Shown: one piece after another, positions 10,973-23,300 of the stretch
Position numbering within the stretch: the stretch's first letter is position 1
Layout of the letters: each line of letters starts with the position of its first letter
From: Lycium barbarum
Taxonomy: Eukaryota > Streptophyta > Magnoliopsida > Solanales > Solanaceae
Length of the DNA stretch: 64,000 bases
NCBI RefSeq assembly: GCF_019175385.1
Contig: NC_083347.1
Coordinates: 120,784,124-120,848,123, forward strand
Direction of reading: 5' to 3'
Position numbers and translations under genes: made by a program
The notes under the pieces: model-generated
What the model was told of the DNA's origin: nothing
The model's database searches: none
Seen by the model: only the letters and a program-made list of their open reading frames with translations

Positions 10973-12120
10973 GCTTCATCCTCGGAGTGTCTATGGACCG
11001 TGTCTAGTAAAGTCTTGTTTATCGGTGTGTTGTGCACCACATCTATAAACAGGAAGCTACAGGAAATTTAGGATGTTATCTTTATTTCATGTCTCAGATC
11101 GTGCGATAGAGCCCAGCCATAGGAAATGAAATTCCTTGTACAACCCTTTAATTTCTGCTGAAGAACGACACCGACAGAAGGAAGCGATTGATGATATTGG
11201 AAGTTACAAAGTACACAGGTAAGTAACGGTACGAAAGAGGCATGTCGGATAAGGTAAGAATATTGAAATGTGATTGAAATGTTAAATTGGAGGATGAAAG
11301 AGAAGGTGGGTAGGAAAGTATAACAGAACAGATCGTTAAAGGATCAGGTACGTCTCGAGGTACGATATGTGAGGTAAGTACCGACACCTTTATGCCTTTC
11401 ACTTGAAGTTTGGTAGCCCTGTGTAGCTATGATACGATATGATATATGTGTATATATGTTGGCCCTGTGAGGCATTGTTGGTATTTCCAGCGTGCAGGTT
11501 CTGGGATAGTAAGAAGTACAGAGGAAACTCTGTCCAAATTTTCCCAGAAATAGGAAAAAGGAAGAGAATGGGGTATAAGTTCATAATATGTTTTGAAGGT
11601 TAATATATGAAAGATGACAAGAAATGGAAGAGTATGAGTACAATAGTGGCACATGCAGGAACAAGGATAAAAAGAGGTGTTGCACAGAAGAAATACAATA
11701 TAGAGATTATAATATAATGATACAACACGTAGAAGAATAACAAAGGAAGTAATGAAAAGTATGACAAATTATTGTGACATGATAATCGATGTGTGTTAAA
11801 ATGAAATAATATAAAATACGTTTATTGTATATTAGTGTGTAATAAATGATGTTATTAGTATGAACATAATGTGTAGTGTTGTCAAAAAGTTGTAAATATA
11901 TAGAGAATAAGATAAAGAATTAAGGGAATGTGACGTTGATGTAAGTAATAAATATGATGGTCGTGGATTGTATAACTGTCAAGAGATGATAATGAACAGG
12001 GGTGTTGGTATTATATAAAGAAGATACACATGTGCAATAGTATATGACTAAGAATTACACGTTGTTTAATAATGGCGGAGCTTCTAGTTCTAGCGGTCCT
12101 TCGTACCGCATATATGCTTT
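10973..12120 (+). mobile_element. Gypsy internal leader region; no gag recognisable
   Basis: This is the place where gag should lie. It is rich in GAAG and GTAT words, contains no plus-strand ORF of useful length, and shows no CCHC zinc knuckle or gag-like block that I can recognise. Either gag was replaced or deleted, or it has decayed past recognition. ORFs on the minus strand at 11.1-11.7 kb look like chance. Confidence 0.5.
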
Positions 12121-12139
12121 GGCTACTAGATAGGATCAG

Positions 12140-15045
12140 GAGGCGCCACCTAATGTGGTTACAAGCCTGCTATCGATTTTCTCTAGAGATGTGTATGCAT
12201 TGATAGACCCAGGCTCCACATTATCGTATATTTCCCCATTTGTTGCTAGTAGAATTTGGGATAAAACCTGAATCGATAGAACCATTTGAGGTAGCTACAC
12301 CAGTAGGAGATTCTGTTATAGCAAGACAAGTATATAGAGACTGTTCGGTGAACATATGTAGTCGTTGCACCAAGGCGGAATTGATAGAGCTAGATATAAC
12401 TGAGTTTGATGTTATTATGGGTTTGGATTGGTTAGCTTCTTGTTATGCTAAAGTTGATTGTAGAGGCAATATAGTCCGATTTCAGTTCCCAGGAGAGCCA
12501 ATTATAGAGTGGATGGGAAATACAGCATCGTCGAGGGGTAATTTTATTTCATACCTCAAGGCAAGGAAGATGGTCAGAAAGGGTTATATTTATCATTTGG
12601 TACGGGTACACGACCTGAAGGCAGAGGCACCGACTTTTTAGTTAGTGCCGGTAGTTAGTGAGTTTCCAGATGTATTCCCAGATGAACTCCCAGGCCTTCC
12701 TCCTGAGCGTGAGAGAGAGTTCGCTATAGACGTATTACTAGACACTCAGCCCATATCTATTCCTCCTTACAGAATGGAACCTGCGGAACTGAAGGAGCAA
12801 CTGAAATATTTATTAAAAAAAGGGCTTCATAAGGCCCAATACATCACCTTGGGGAGCACCGGTATTATTTGTAAAGAAGAAGGATGGGTCGCTGGGAATG
12901 TGTATTGATTATAGGTAGCTGAATAAAGTAACAATAAAGAACAGGTATTCCCTCCCCAGGATCGATGATTTATTTGACCAGTTGCAGGGTGCTAAGTGTT
13001 TCTCGAAGATAGACTTGCGGTCAGGTTATCACCAGGTGCGGGTAAAGGAGGCACACATTCCAAAGACTGCATTCAGGACCCGATATGGACATTACGAGTT
13101 TAGAGTGATGACCTTTGGGTTGACCAATGCTCCAACAATATTTATGGATCTGATGAACAGAGTGTTCAAGCCATTTCTTGACCTGTTCGTGATTGTATTC
13201 ATTGATGATATTCTTGTCTACTCACGATCAGAAGAGGAGCATGCAGATCACTTGAGAACAGTACTTAGAGTGCTCCAGCACCAGAAATTGTATGCTAAGT
13301 TCTCTAAATGTGAATTCTAGTTGACTTCAGTAGCATTCTTAGGGCATATTATTGGAGTTGATGGCGTTCGGGTAGATACGCAGAAGATTGAGGCGGTGAA
13401 GACTTGGCCTAGACCTACGACACCTACTGAAGTACGCAGCCTTTTGGGGCTATCAGGGTATTACAGAAGGTTCGTAGAGAGGTTTGCCTCAATTTCAACG
13501 CCTTTAATGAGGCTAACCTAGAAGGCAGCTAAGTTCCAGTGGACCGATGCTTGTGAGCGGAGTTTCCAGTTACTGAAAGAAAAGATAACTACGACCCCAG
13601 TTCTAACTCTTCCTGAGGGACCGGATGGCTATGTTATTTATTGTGATGCTTCCGGTGTTGGGCTAGGTTGTGTGTTGATGCAGCATGGCAAAGTTATAGT
13701 CTATGCCTCCCGACAACTCAGAAAGTACGAAAGAAATTATCCCACCCATGATCTGGAGTTAGCACCGGTGATTCATGCTTTAAAAATATGGAGACATTAT
13801 TTATATGGAGTTCATGCTGACATTTATACAGTTCATCAGAGTCTCCAGTACATCTTTAAGCAGAAGGAGCTAAATTTGCGACAGAGGTAGTGGCTAGAGT
13901 TGCTGAAGGACTGTGATGTTGACATTCTATACCACCCAGGGAAAGCCAATGTTGTAGCAGATGCACTCAGCCATAAATCTATGGGTAGTTTGGCAGATGT
14001 ACAACCAGAGCAGAAGGAGATAGTCCGTGAGATTAGCCAGTTAGCTAATTTGAGAGTCCGTTCGGCTGATTCTGATAATGGCAGGGCTTCTGTTCAGGGA
14101 GTTGCTGAGTCCTCTATCATAGAATAGATAAAGAGACACCAGTACGAGGACCGTATTCTTGTACATCACAGGGATGCAACTCTTCAAAAGGAAGAGACCC
14201 CATTTGAGGTTGCACCTGACGGAGTGCTACGATACAAAGGTAGATTATGTGTACCTGAGGTTGCAGGGTTACAACAACATGTGATGGTAGAGGCACACTG
14301 TGCCCGTTATTATATTCATCCAGGGTCAATGAAGATGTATCATGACCTCAGATGCTTGTATTGGTGGGATGGCATGAAGAGGGATATAACAGAATTTGTT
14401 GCTCAGTGTCCGAATTGTCAGCAGGTTAAGGTCGAGCACCAGAAGCCTAGGGGACTATTATAGGAGATGGAGATTCCGACCTGGAAGTGGGAGGTTATCA
14501 ATATGGACTTCGTCACAGGTTTACCTCGCACTCTGCGAAAATATGACTCTGTTTGGGTCATCGTTGTTAGATTGACAAAATCAGCCCATTTTCTTCCAGT
14601 CAGGACTACATATTCAGCTGAGGATTATGCCAGGTTGTACCTTAAGGAGATAGTGAGACTTCACGGGGTTCCCACAGCTATTATCTATGATAGAGGAGCC
14701 CAGTTCACAGTTAAATTCTAGAGATCCTTCCAGGAGGGATTGGGGACACAAGTGAGTCTCAGTACGGCGTTTCACCCTCAGACTTACGGACAGGCCGAGC
14801 GTACCATTTAGATACTACAAGATATGTTAAGGGCTTGTGTTATGGATTTCCGGGGTAGCTAGGATGATCATTTTCCACTTATTGAGTTCTCCTATAATAA
14901 CAGCTACCATTCGAGTATTCAGATGGCACCGTATGAGGCCTTGTAAGGGAGGAAGTGTAGATCAGCTATTGGCTAGTTTGATGTTGGTGAGACCAAGTTG
15001 ATAGGCCCGGATATGATTCAGCAGTTCACGGGACCAATTCAACAT
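12140..15045 (+). pseudogene. Gypsy (Tekay/Del-type chromovirus) pol: PR-RT-RNaseH-INT, inactivated
   Basis: Protease (IDPGSTLSYIS at about 12,205, then MGLDWL), reverse transcriptase ([13 protein letters not shown] at about 13,000; catalytic FIDDILVYS at about 13,200), RNase H ([11 protein letters not shown] at about 13,640) and integrase (zinc-binding CPNC at about 14,410; INMDFVTGLP at about 14,500) follow in the usual order. Stops are TAG at 12,639, 12,916, 13,318, 13,519, 13,888, 14,125, 14,461, 14,719, 14,809, 14,860 and 14,974, and TAA at 14,944. One frameshift lies between 12,780 and 12,898; from 12,898 to about 15,000 a single frame is kept. The end of integrase and any chromodomain are deleted just before the purine tract, so the element cannot move by itself. 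Confidence 0.9.
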
Positions 15046-15065
15046 TCGAGGAAGAATGTTCTAAA

Positions 15066-15096
<31 letters not shown>
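15066..15096 (+). other. Polypurine tract expanded to a run of 31 G
   Basis: The plus-strand primer site next to the 3' LTR reads AAA, then 31 G, then AGAA, directly before TGTTAGACC. Related elements usually have six to eight G here. This could be slippage in vivo or a sequencing/assembly artefact. Confidence 0.75.
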
Positions 15097-15097
<1 letters not shown>

Positions 15098-15100
15098 GAA

Positions 15101-15867
15101 TGTTAGACCCCGTATTTTGTACGTCGAGTTATTCGCGAAAGAATCGACGTGAGATAGAAACCTTTAATTCTTAAATTCTATATTAGAACTAATTGGTTAT
15201 AAATTTTACTTAGTATAAAAATATTATTGGAGATTAAGAACTACTTAATTGTGGTGTTAAATAAAATTGGTGGCAACAATGAACCAAGAATGCATATTAA
15301 CGTGCCAAGGCCTAAAGATGACTCAAAGTCATCTAAAATGAGGCTAATGGAAGACATACAAATATGCATTTAAATGTTGAATCATCCAATACATTTTCAT
15401 TATATTGTGGACAACCAAATTGAAAGAAAGAAGTGTGAATCTTGGCCAAAGTGGCCGAAAATAAGGCATCCATGTGAGACATGCATTTAAATATTGAAGG
15501 CATCCATTATTTTATGAAGGCATGCATTATTTTATGAAGGCATACAAGTTGGAGGAATCATTTCACATTTAAATATTTCCAATTCATCCTTGTATGATTG
15601 CAAATGACAAAGGTTAGTGTATGATTCATCCACTACACATGCAATTGAATTGTAAACAATGAAAAGGAGAAAACAAAGTGAGGCTCGGCCAAGTTGTAGC
15701 CTAAAGTTGTAGGAGAAAAGAAATAGAATTTTAGTTCAAAGTTAATTGAGTGCTCAATGTCATGAGTAGAGCATATGTACAACTTTTAGGCATCTTAGTT
15801 TAATCAAATGGATGACTAAGAGAGCTCATTTTCTCATTTCAACTTCACAACACAAAAATAGAAAATC

Positions 15868-15903
<36 letters not shown>

Positions 15904-18687
15904 CTCTCGGCCAAGAGGGATGAATTAGAGCTCTTTGTGTGTTGACCAAAAAAATATTTATTCAAGCATTTTAACCCCTTATAAGGTCCCTAGGGACGTG
16001 AAGATAGTCATTGGAGCAACAAGAACCATTATCATTTCAATTCACAAACTCTAGCCAAGTTGAGAAGTCAAATTGTCAAGGTAAGATGTAACTTTCTTTT
16101 ACATGTGTTAAGGGTGATGTAGATGTTTGAATATAATTTTCATGCATGAAATTATGTGTGTTGATGTTGGAACATGATAGTAGACATGGAATTATATATG
16201 TTGATGTTGAAGTATGGCTATAACTTGGTGAACATGAATTGCATGCATAAAATCATGAATGTTGGTGTTGGAATGTTAATGTGGCCGTAGGGACTGTTTT
16301 AGTAGCAATAGTGGACTGATTTTCTTTATTAATTATGTTTGATGCTATCATAGATTGCATGGTAAAAAGAATGAAAAGAATTGGAAAGTTAAAGGTGAAG
16401 TTGTGTTAGTATGAATATAAATTGAATCCATGAAATCTTGTGTGTGATGTTGAAGCATGTTGAAACCGTGTAGGGACCGTTTTGTGTGGAAGATAATGAA
16501 TTGATTTTACTTTATATTTTTATTGTTGTTGTCATGAATTTTATGATGGAAATGAAGGTGTTTAATGGTTGGAGTTGGAACTAAAATCATTTGTGGGTTG
16601 TTGTAAGGATTATAGTGATGACAATGTAGCTTAGTTGTGTATGAATTGATGATGTACATGTCGTGTGGTTGCTGGTCATAATTCACTGAAATTATATGAA
16701 AATAAGACATGAAATAATATGTGAGAATCGTATGTGGTTTGCTTAATATGCTCGTAAACGTTTGCAAGAATTGCGAGGATCTTTATGTTGTTGGTTAGGG
16801 ATTGTTTTGGACGTGTTGTTGTCTTCGTGAAGTTGGAAAAACTAATTATTATTAAGAGTGTACATCATGTTGTCATAGTAATTGGGCCGTTATAGAATCA
16901 TTTTGATGAAGTATTACAACTATAGACTAATGAGAATAAAATAGAGGTGTCATAACCGCATGTAAACTATTATCGAATGTTGTAAGGTATGGACTGATTC
17001 GAAATCGCATACGGGCTGTTTTGACACGTTGTTGTTGTTATTATTGATCTTGGAAGATTTATGATAATTAAGGTTATATGCATTGTGTTGTATGTAGGAT
17101 TGTGTTATTATAAAGTTGTTACATGCAAAGGTTAAGGCTACGAACTATTAGGAATAACTTGAGAATGTAGTAACCGTATGTGAATCGTTATTGAATGTTG
17201 TGAATGTGGGCTGTTTGGAATGTTGTGTGGGCTGTCCGGATTGGTATTGAATGTATAATTATTTATGTGGGATTGGTTGTATGTAGTTGGTTTGTCTACA
17301 AAATAAAACGTCGTCTAAACATCTAGAAAGGAGTTACTAACGGTAGAATTCGTTTTTAATCTCCCCGTAGCTTAACCGTAGTTGTTGGCATTTTAATATA
17401 GGTTGAAGTATTATTGGGCAGCGTATACATATTGTGTGACAAATAAGCTCTAAAGGTATGTGAAGCTAACCCTTATTTCTTTTTGGCATGATCGTTGTGA
17501 AATGAATATACGATTCCAAAGGAATTCCTATTCCTAGAACCACTAGGATGGCTAATGATCTTGATTCTCATAACTTACATTTTATATATATTTTTTGATA
17601 TGTACATATGATTTCAAAGTTCCATTTTGATATAATCCGCAGGGACATCCGAAAGGTAAATGATATGACTATTATTGAATTTGCGAACGATGGTTCGGGG
17701 TGACTATTCTATTGAACCTTTAAAAATGTTTTGAATTGCATATAGTTTCTCACTACTCTGCTCGTGCATACCTCAATATATCTTTCACTGAGGCCCAGGC
17801 CTGGTATGTTATCGTGCACAGTTTCACTGCATTGTTCACCGAGTCCCTTACTAAAGGGTCGGGTACGGATATATATATATATATATATGATATGATATGA
17901 TATTATGATATGACGATATGATGAAATGATCATATGATGACATGTTATGGCGGCCAGGAGGGCATATGATGACTTTATTCACCGAGTCTCTCACTAGAGG
18001 GCCGGGTACGGTATATATGTATATGATATATGATATCTACATGCATGATTTATGACTCAAAGGCAAGTGTTTGGTATTCTGAACATTGTACTCATTTCCT
18101 GTACTCATGTACTTCAGTTATGATCCTTTTACTGTATTTCATGCTTTACATGCTCAGTACATATTCCGTACTGACCCCCTTTCCTCTGGGGGTTGCGTTT
18201 CATGCCCGCAGGTACGGATACGCATTTTGGTGAACCGTCAGCTTAATACTTACTTTCTGCTATCTTGGAGAGTTCTGTTGTTCCGGAGCCCAAACTTTGG
18301 TATAGATCCTTTTTGGTCTAAATATATGCATATATTGTTTAAGGGTACGACGGGGCGCTGTCCCATCATATTTCACTGTTGAAACTCTTAGAGGCCTGTG
18401 GACATGTGTGTGGGTCGAATTCAGACGTGATAAGTTGTGTGTATATTATTAGTATGCGTATTCTATCATTGTAGTAGCCTCGCAGGCTTGCAGATATTAT
18501 CATATTGTGGTAGCAGCCTTGTCGTCTTGCCTTTTTATGTATATTTATGCGATCGTTCTGATACCTTAGTTTGGTCGTTATAAGTTCCATATGGGTTTTG
18601 TTGTGGACTGAACATGTAGCTAACAGGTGTGTATACGAGTGTCCAGTTCGGGTACTTAGTCACGGCCTACGGGGTTGGGTCGTGACA
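15101..18687 (+). repeat. 3' LTR of Gypsy element, 3,587 bp
   Basis: Pairs with 7194-10,956, with the same start (TGTTAGACCCCG) and end (GGGTCGTGACA). It lacks the SINE and the long TA run but keeps a (GA)n run at about 15,870-15,900. Divergence by eye is a few percent. It is followed by the target duplication TATAT and then the right part of the interrupted solo LTR. Confidence 0.9.
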
Positions 18688-18692
18688 TATAT

Positions 18693-19041
18693 AATGCTCT
18701 TATGATTTACATAATCAGTACATTATCCGTACTGGCTCCACATTGCTAGGGGGCAGTACAGATAGACCGACAGGTGGTCCAGCTCAGTAGGACTTCTACC
18801 CCAGCAGTGAGCTGTCCACTCCAATTGATTCGGAGTTGCAGTCTATTTTGGTATGCTATTATTTTGAGATGTACATGTCAGGGGTATGACGGGGCCCTGT
18901 CATGTCCTTTCTACAGCTTTATTCCAGTAGAGGTCTGTAGATAGTTGTATGTATTAGTCAGATAATGTAGCCTTGTCGGCTCATATTCCTTTATGTACAA
19001 CATATGTAGCAGCCTGGCTGGCTTGCCCTGTTCTTTCAGCA

Positions 19042-19125
<84 letters not shown>

Positions 19126-19274
19126 TTGTTCAGGGTTCATGCTGTCACCTATTTATGAGATCAGTTTAAGTCATTTCATGGGCCCTTGATGTTCAGATAG
19201 GTCATATGAATAGAGGGGTATTTGGTCGCTAGAGGTCAGACACCCGTCACTACTCATGGGTTTGGGTTGTGACA
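18693..19274 (+). repeat. Solo LTR of a Gypsy (Tekay-like) element, right part
   Basis: Continuation of 5526-7193. It holds the GTACTGGCTCC / GGGGGCAGTACAG block and the GGGTTTGGGTTGTGACA end seen in the other Tekay-like LTRs here, then the target repeat GATTT. It includes a (GT)n(AT)n microsatellite at 19,042-19,123. Confidence 0.7.
19042..19123. repeat. (GT)n(AT)n microsatellite, 82 bp
   Basis: A compound dinucleotide run inside the right part of the solo LTR. Confidence 0.9.
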
Positions 19275-20910
19275 GATTTATAGGGCTGGTAAGCCCATGT
19301 AAAGGTCGCGGTGTCTGTTGACACATGTAGGTTTCGTTAGGGATCACGCGCCCAACTACATTTTACGATAGTTCGGCCATATACAAAATATATCTGAGCC
19401 GGTTACTTGGGAGTACGATCATTATTCGCGGGACGAGCGTGCGACCGTCATTGATGCATGGCGAGTCTTTACGTAGCTCTAAGTCTAGCGTTGGGATAGG
19501 AGAATAGGAATGCTAGCGGTGGTCGGACATGCGACTCCGGTCCAGAGGTACATGAAGTGGTACACGCGGATCACTCGTAGCTTGATTGGCAACCCTGCGA
19601 GGCCTCGTATAGATGGCCGAGGATATGCAGTACTTGCAAGATAGTTTGAGGCATTGGTAAGTTTTATTATTCTTAAACTTAATTAATCATATTATGTATT
19701 ACGCTACAAATTCATTCAATCATTAATATTTGCAAACAAATGCACCTATAGATAGTACAGACGATGCATTAGGAGAGCATGGACCATATGAAAGCCCCCG
19801 AGATAGCGGGATATGCAGCATGGATGGTTCAGCTAGCTGAGGTCTGACGTCTCGATGAGCATGTTCCATAGGTCCCACATCAGGCAGCGGGTGCTCGTGG
19901 TCATGCCAAAGGTGATGGTGCCAGAAAGGTGGGGGGAAGGTGATAGAGGGGGTGGTGGTCAAGAATGTAGGGCCAGATAGGCTGGTGACCGAGGTGGTAG
20001 GGATAGAGGAGCTGGTCACAGAAGGGGTGGGGACAGAGGGGCTGGTGGTCTAGTAATGAGATTGTCAAGCATGCTCCAGTTCCAGCTCTATCCCAGCAAC
20101 CTTGGTCGACTTTAGAGATCTCATCGACTTCTTACCGGCCATCAACTTTAGAGCATCCGTCGACTTCAGGGAGACCGTCGATACCTTTATATACGCTGAA
20201 TTTATTTTCAGATTACATGTTTTGGCCATCATCTGCATAGCCGCTAGTCCGTCATCCACAAGGTGAGCGGTCAGTTCGTGACCTACAGGGTGGCACGGAG
20301 TTGGACTTCGAGTCCTTATTCGAGGACTTCGACATGTTTGAGAGACAAATTGTAAATGTTTAAATTAATTATTTTAACAAATTGAAATATTTATACTAAT
20401 TATTATATAATTTTCATTTCTTAGGTTCTAGCTCCAGCTCTAGCACCATCTACATCTTCGGCTCTGGGGCCCGCTCAAGAACCCTGAGGAGTCAGCTCAA
20501 GAGCCCTCTAAGAAGCCATCTCACCAGCCATCTCAGGAGCCTGTCGACACATATGTTTGATTTTTTACAATAAAATAATGTATTAATTGATTGTTTTTAT
20601 GTTATTCCATGTTTAGTTTAGAATAAATCTAAATTAAATTGTTTATATGTTATTTCAGGTTCATTCATCTGTGCCTATGGATCTGTCTCCTGGTGAGTTT
20701 GAGTCATTTCCTGAAGCTCACATTTCGGCCAAAGTCATCTCCCATAGGAAGCATGTTTTAAAGAGGGGCCCAAGTAAGGGAAAGCATGATGATCATGCAA
20801 TAGATCATGTACAGATTAAGAGGAAGAAGGAAGATGGAGTTGATGAAGAGGGTGGTGGGGTTCGCCTTAGGTCTAGGGTTATTCTAAAGGCTCCCACATG
20901 TGAGACTTAG
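19275..20910 (+). pseudogene. Plant mobile domain (PMD) gene, right fragment with glycine-rich tail and last exon
   Basis: Reading resumes from 5525. IYRAGKPM, then YILR-stop-FGHIQNISEP (family consensus LRQFG), then EYDHYSRDERATVIDAWR and RYMKWYTRITRSLIGNP show PMD continuing to about 19,660. A GTAAG donor at about 19,661 ends that exon. The next coding region (about 19,740-20,340) contains a GGT/GGG-rich part that would encode Gly-Arg repeats. Acceptors are visible at about 20,425 and 20,658. A last exon (20,659-20,910) carries a basic KRKKE patch, a likely nuclear signal. Several stops are TAG where the family has Gln. It is not translatable as one protein, and was already decaying or became dead after insertion. 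Confidence 0.65.
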
Positions 20911-20954
20911 GGAGATGTAGATTGTGTAGTTGTAAATAAAATGTACATTTTATG

Positions 20955-20991
<37 letters not shown>

Positions 20992-21530
20992 GTGTGTGTG
21001 TGTGCGCGCGTATTATTTTTTTAATGATAATTAGTTATCTTTGGTTTTTATTATCATTTAATAATATCTCGTGCGACGTCCTAAATTAATCAAAACCCTA
21101 TATAATAAAACACATAAACCTAAAGATAACAAGTTAAAAAACAAAACATACTTACTTCGGGGCACTTTACAACCCCTAAAACTACGATCCAAACATATAG
21201 GTATACTTGATGTGTTGAGCCTACATTATTGTTCGCAGAAAAAGATATCAGGTTCTATATAAAATATTGAAATTTCGGTGTTTTGAAACATGACTAACTT
21301 TTGGTCAAAGTACGGAAGAAACGTGAATTTCAAAACTTTTAATCAACGAACAAAGGATTGGGGCTGTTTTTTTATACCCCTATTGTGCACTAATTTAGTG
21401 CGCAAAAGGTACTTAAGTAATTTTTCTTTTAATGGACTGTTTTGGTGTCAAATCCCATTTTTTTGGGTCATTTAACTTGCAGACTCGTAATACTTTTTAG
21501 CAAAAATTAAAATTGTTTCATTTGGCATAT
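20911..21530. other. Spacer with (TA)n(GT)n microsatellite; no gene seen
   Basis: A TA run followed by GT and GC units lies at about 20,958-21,010. The remainder is AT-rich. A short palindrome TGCACTAATTTAGTGCG at about 21,387-21,403 resembles the hairpins near ends of PMD-carrying elements, but no inverted repeat partner was found. Block A/B similarity resumes at about 21,531 (=51,094). Confidence 0.5.
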
Positions 21531-21899
21531 TCAAGGGGCACCTTGACCTTTTACATAGCTTTCATTAAAAAAAAAAAAATTGCACAGTTTTGTATTGGAT
21601 TTAACTTATATAAACTAATATAAAGAATTTTTCATACTATAAGTATAATTTAACTTGCTATAATAGGTTATTTGTTATTTTATTCTAGGTTACTAATCAA
21701 TACTATTATAGAGTTACCTGATACATAATTACCTATTAAGCGGCCTAATTATGTCAATATTTTTTACACCGTCAAAGCATATAACTTATATTCTTTTTTA
21801 ATTAATCCCGTACAGCAAGGACTTCTAGTTTGCATGAACAAAAACTAGTACAACATAATCATTTAAAAAGTAATCAAACTAGCACTAAAGATGTGCTAT

Positions 21900-22600
21900 T
21901 TAGGCAAAATTTCTAAAGGACGGCATAAGAAGCCATAGTAGACCACCTTCAATTCCAATATCTCTTGCAATTTTCATGTAACCATTTTCACCCCAACTAG
22001 TCCCCCAAGAATTTTTAATCAGCCAATATTTTGCACTGTCTTCATTTGTCCCATAACCAATTATAGTAACTGCATGATTGAGTTGATCATCACAACTTCC
22101 ATCGCATACGCCACTTTGGTACATATGAAGCTCTTCGGTCACGACCAGTGGCGAATTTAGGGCCTTTTTTTGGAGCACGTGAACATATGGTCTCGTCGAA
22201 AAACTAGGTATTTTATGTATATATTTTCTAAAATTAGTATAATGCTACCTACGGGAACACATACTACAAAAGACTAAATGGTGTACTTGGTTGAAAATTG
22301 AGTAGTGAACCCATGCTCCAGAAATCCTAGATTCACCTCTGGTCACGACAATATCGATCGAGATGGGTTGTTGCAATACAACTTTTAATAATGTTGATTC
22401 ACTCGAAGGTAAAATTTCGTAATGGCTCATTTTTACAATTGTCATTCGTCCCTTGGCCGTTCTTGCATGAATCTTGATATGCCTCATACAGGTAGTCAGA
22501 TTCTGGCCCGCTTCCACCATTTTTTATGATGAAATCGTAGGCGGTTGTTATTAAACCGTCATTACAACCGTTTAGCCCTGTTAGCCCTAGTTCATCCAAC
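21900..22600 (-). pseudogene. Broken papain-type cysteine protease (C-terminal half), block A
   Basis: Minus-strand reading begins at the GGLITTAYDFI region and runs through the catalytic histidine block ([11 protein letters not shown]) and asparagine block ([16 protein letters not shown]). The catalytic cysteine, propeptide and signal peptide are missing. After EGGL the frame shifts, so the normal LCGIAT end is lost. A 196 bp MITE interrupts it at 22,146-22,341. The block B counterpart at 51,504 has the same 5' truncation and the same terminal frameshift, so both defects predate the duplication. The MITE does not. Confidence 0.85.
22146..22341. mobile_element. hAT-type MITE, 196 bp, inside the protease pseudogene
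   Basis: The ends are inverted: CAGTGGCGAATTTAG at the left, and CAGAGGTGAATCTAG when the right end is reversed. An exact 8 bp target repeat GTCACGAC lies at 22,138-22,145 and 22,342-22,349. The block B pseudogene has an uninterrupted site near 51,740. The terminal word CAGxGGCGGAT is shared with the larger hAT-like element at 34,725. Confidence 0.9.
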
Positions 22601-22641
22601 CCCAATTTATACATGTTCTTTGTTTTTGTTATCAAAATTAA

Positions 22642-23094
22642 GTATTCTTAATATCATCTTCAATTTCTTTGTTTTTTAATTTAGTTGTCGATTATTTTGT
22701 AATGGTACTTTTATCATTTATAATACATTTTGATTATGTAACCATTCTCACATGGAGAAATTGACATTGACTTGGGCTCTCACAACTTGGGCCTCATCTC
22801 ATATACATGGGCTTGATCAGCTAGACTCTCCGCAAAAATAACACTATATAACCCTTTTCGGCTCTTGTGTTGTTAAATGGGACATTTAGTCGATTTTTTC
22901 ATTGGAAATTAGTGATTTTCTAATAGTGGATCAATATTTTAAATAAAGTTATCTGCAAATATAATTGCATATGAAGTGGCATAATTATATAAATACTGTT
23001 TACACCATCAATGCATATAAGAAAATTCTTCGTGAATTCATCATGCAATAATTCAACGACCTTTAATTTGCATGAGCAAAAGAAAACTAGCTCT
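22642..23094. other. AT-rich spacer, paralogous to about 52,030-52,490
   Basis: Collinear with block B. It holds no ORF or RNA gene that I recognise. Confidence 0.6.
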
Positions 23095-23300
23095 AAAGGT
23101 GCTATATTTAGGCCAAATTTCTAAACAATATGGTAAGAAGCCAAAGTGGTTATACCAAAAAGACTACCTTCTCGCAATATTCATGTAGCCATTTTCGCCC
23201 ACTTTGGTACATATGGAACTCCATGGTCACGGCAATACAGATCGAGAAGGGTCGTCGCGCTACAACTTTTAATGGTGTTGATTCGCTCAATGATAAAATT
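23095..23300 (-). pseudogene. Short cysteine protease remnant, block A
   Basis: A minus-strand relic of about 200 bp. It keeps pieces equivalent to the SSES / VTMEFHMYQS region joined directly to the ENGYM region, so the histidine and asparagine catalytic blocks are deleted. The same deletion is seen at 52,500-52,735. It is the middle member of the three-copy protease row in each block. Confidence 0.75.
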
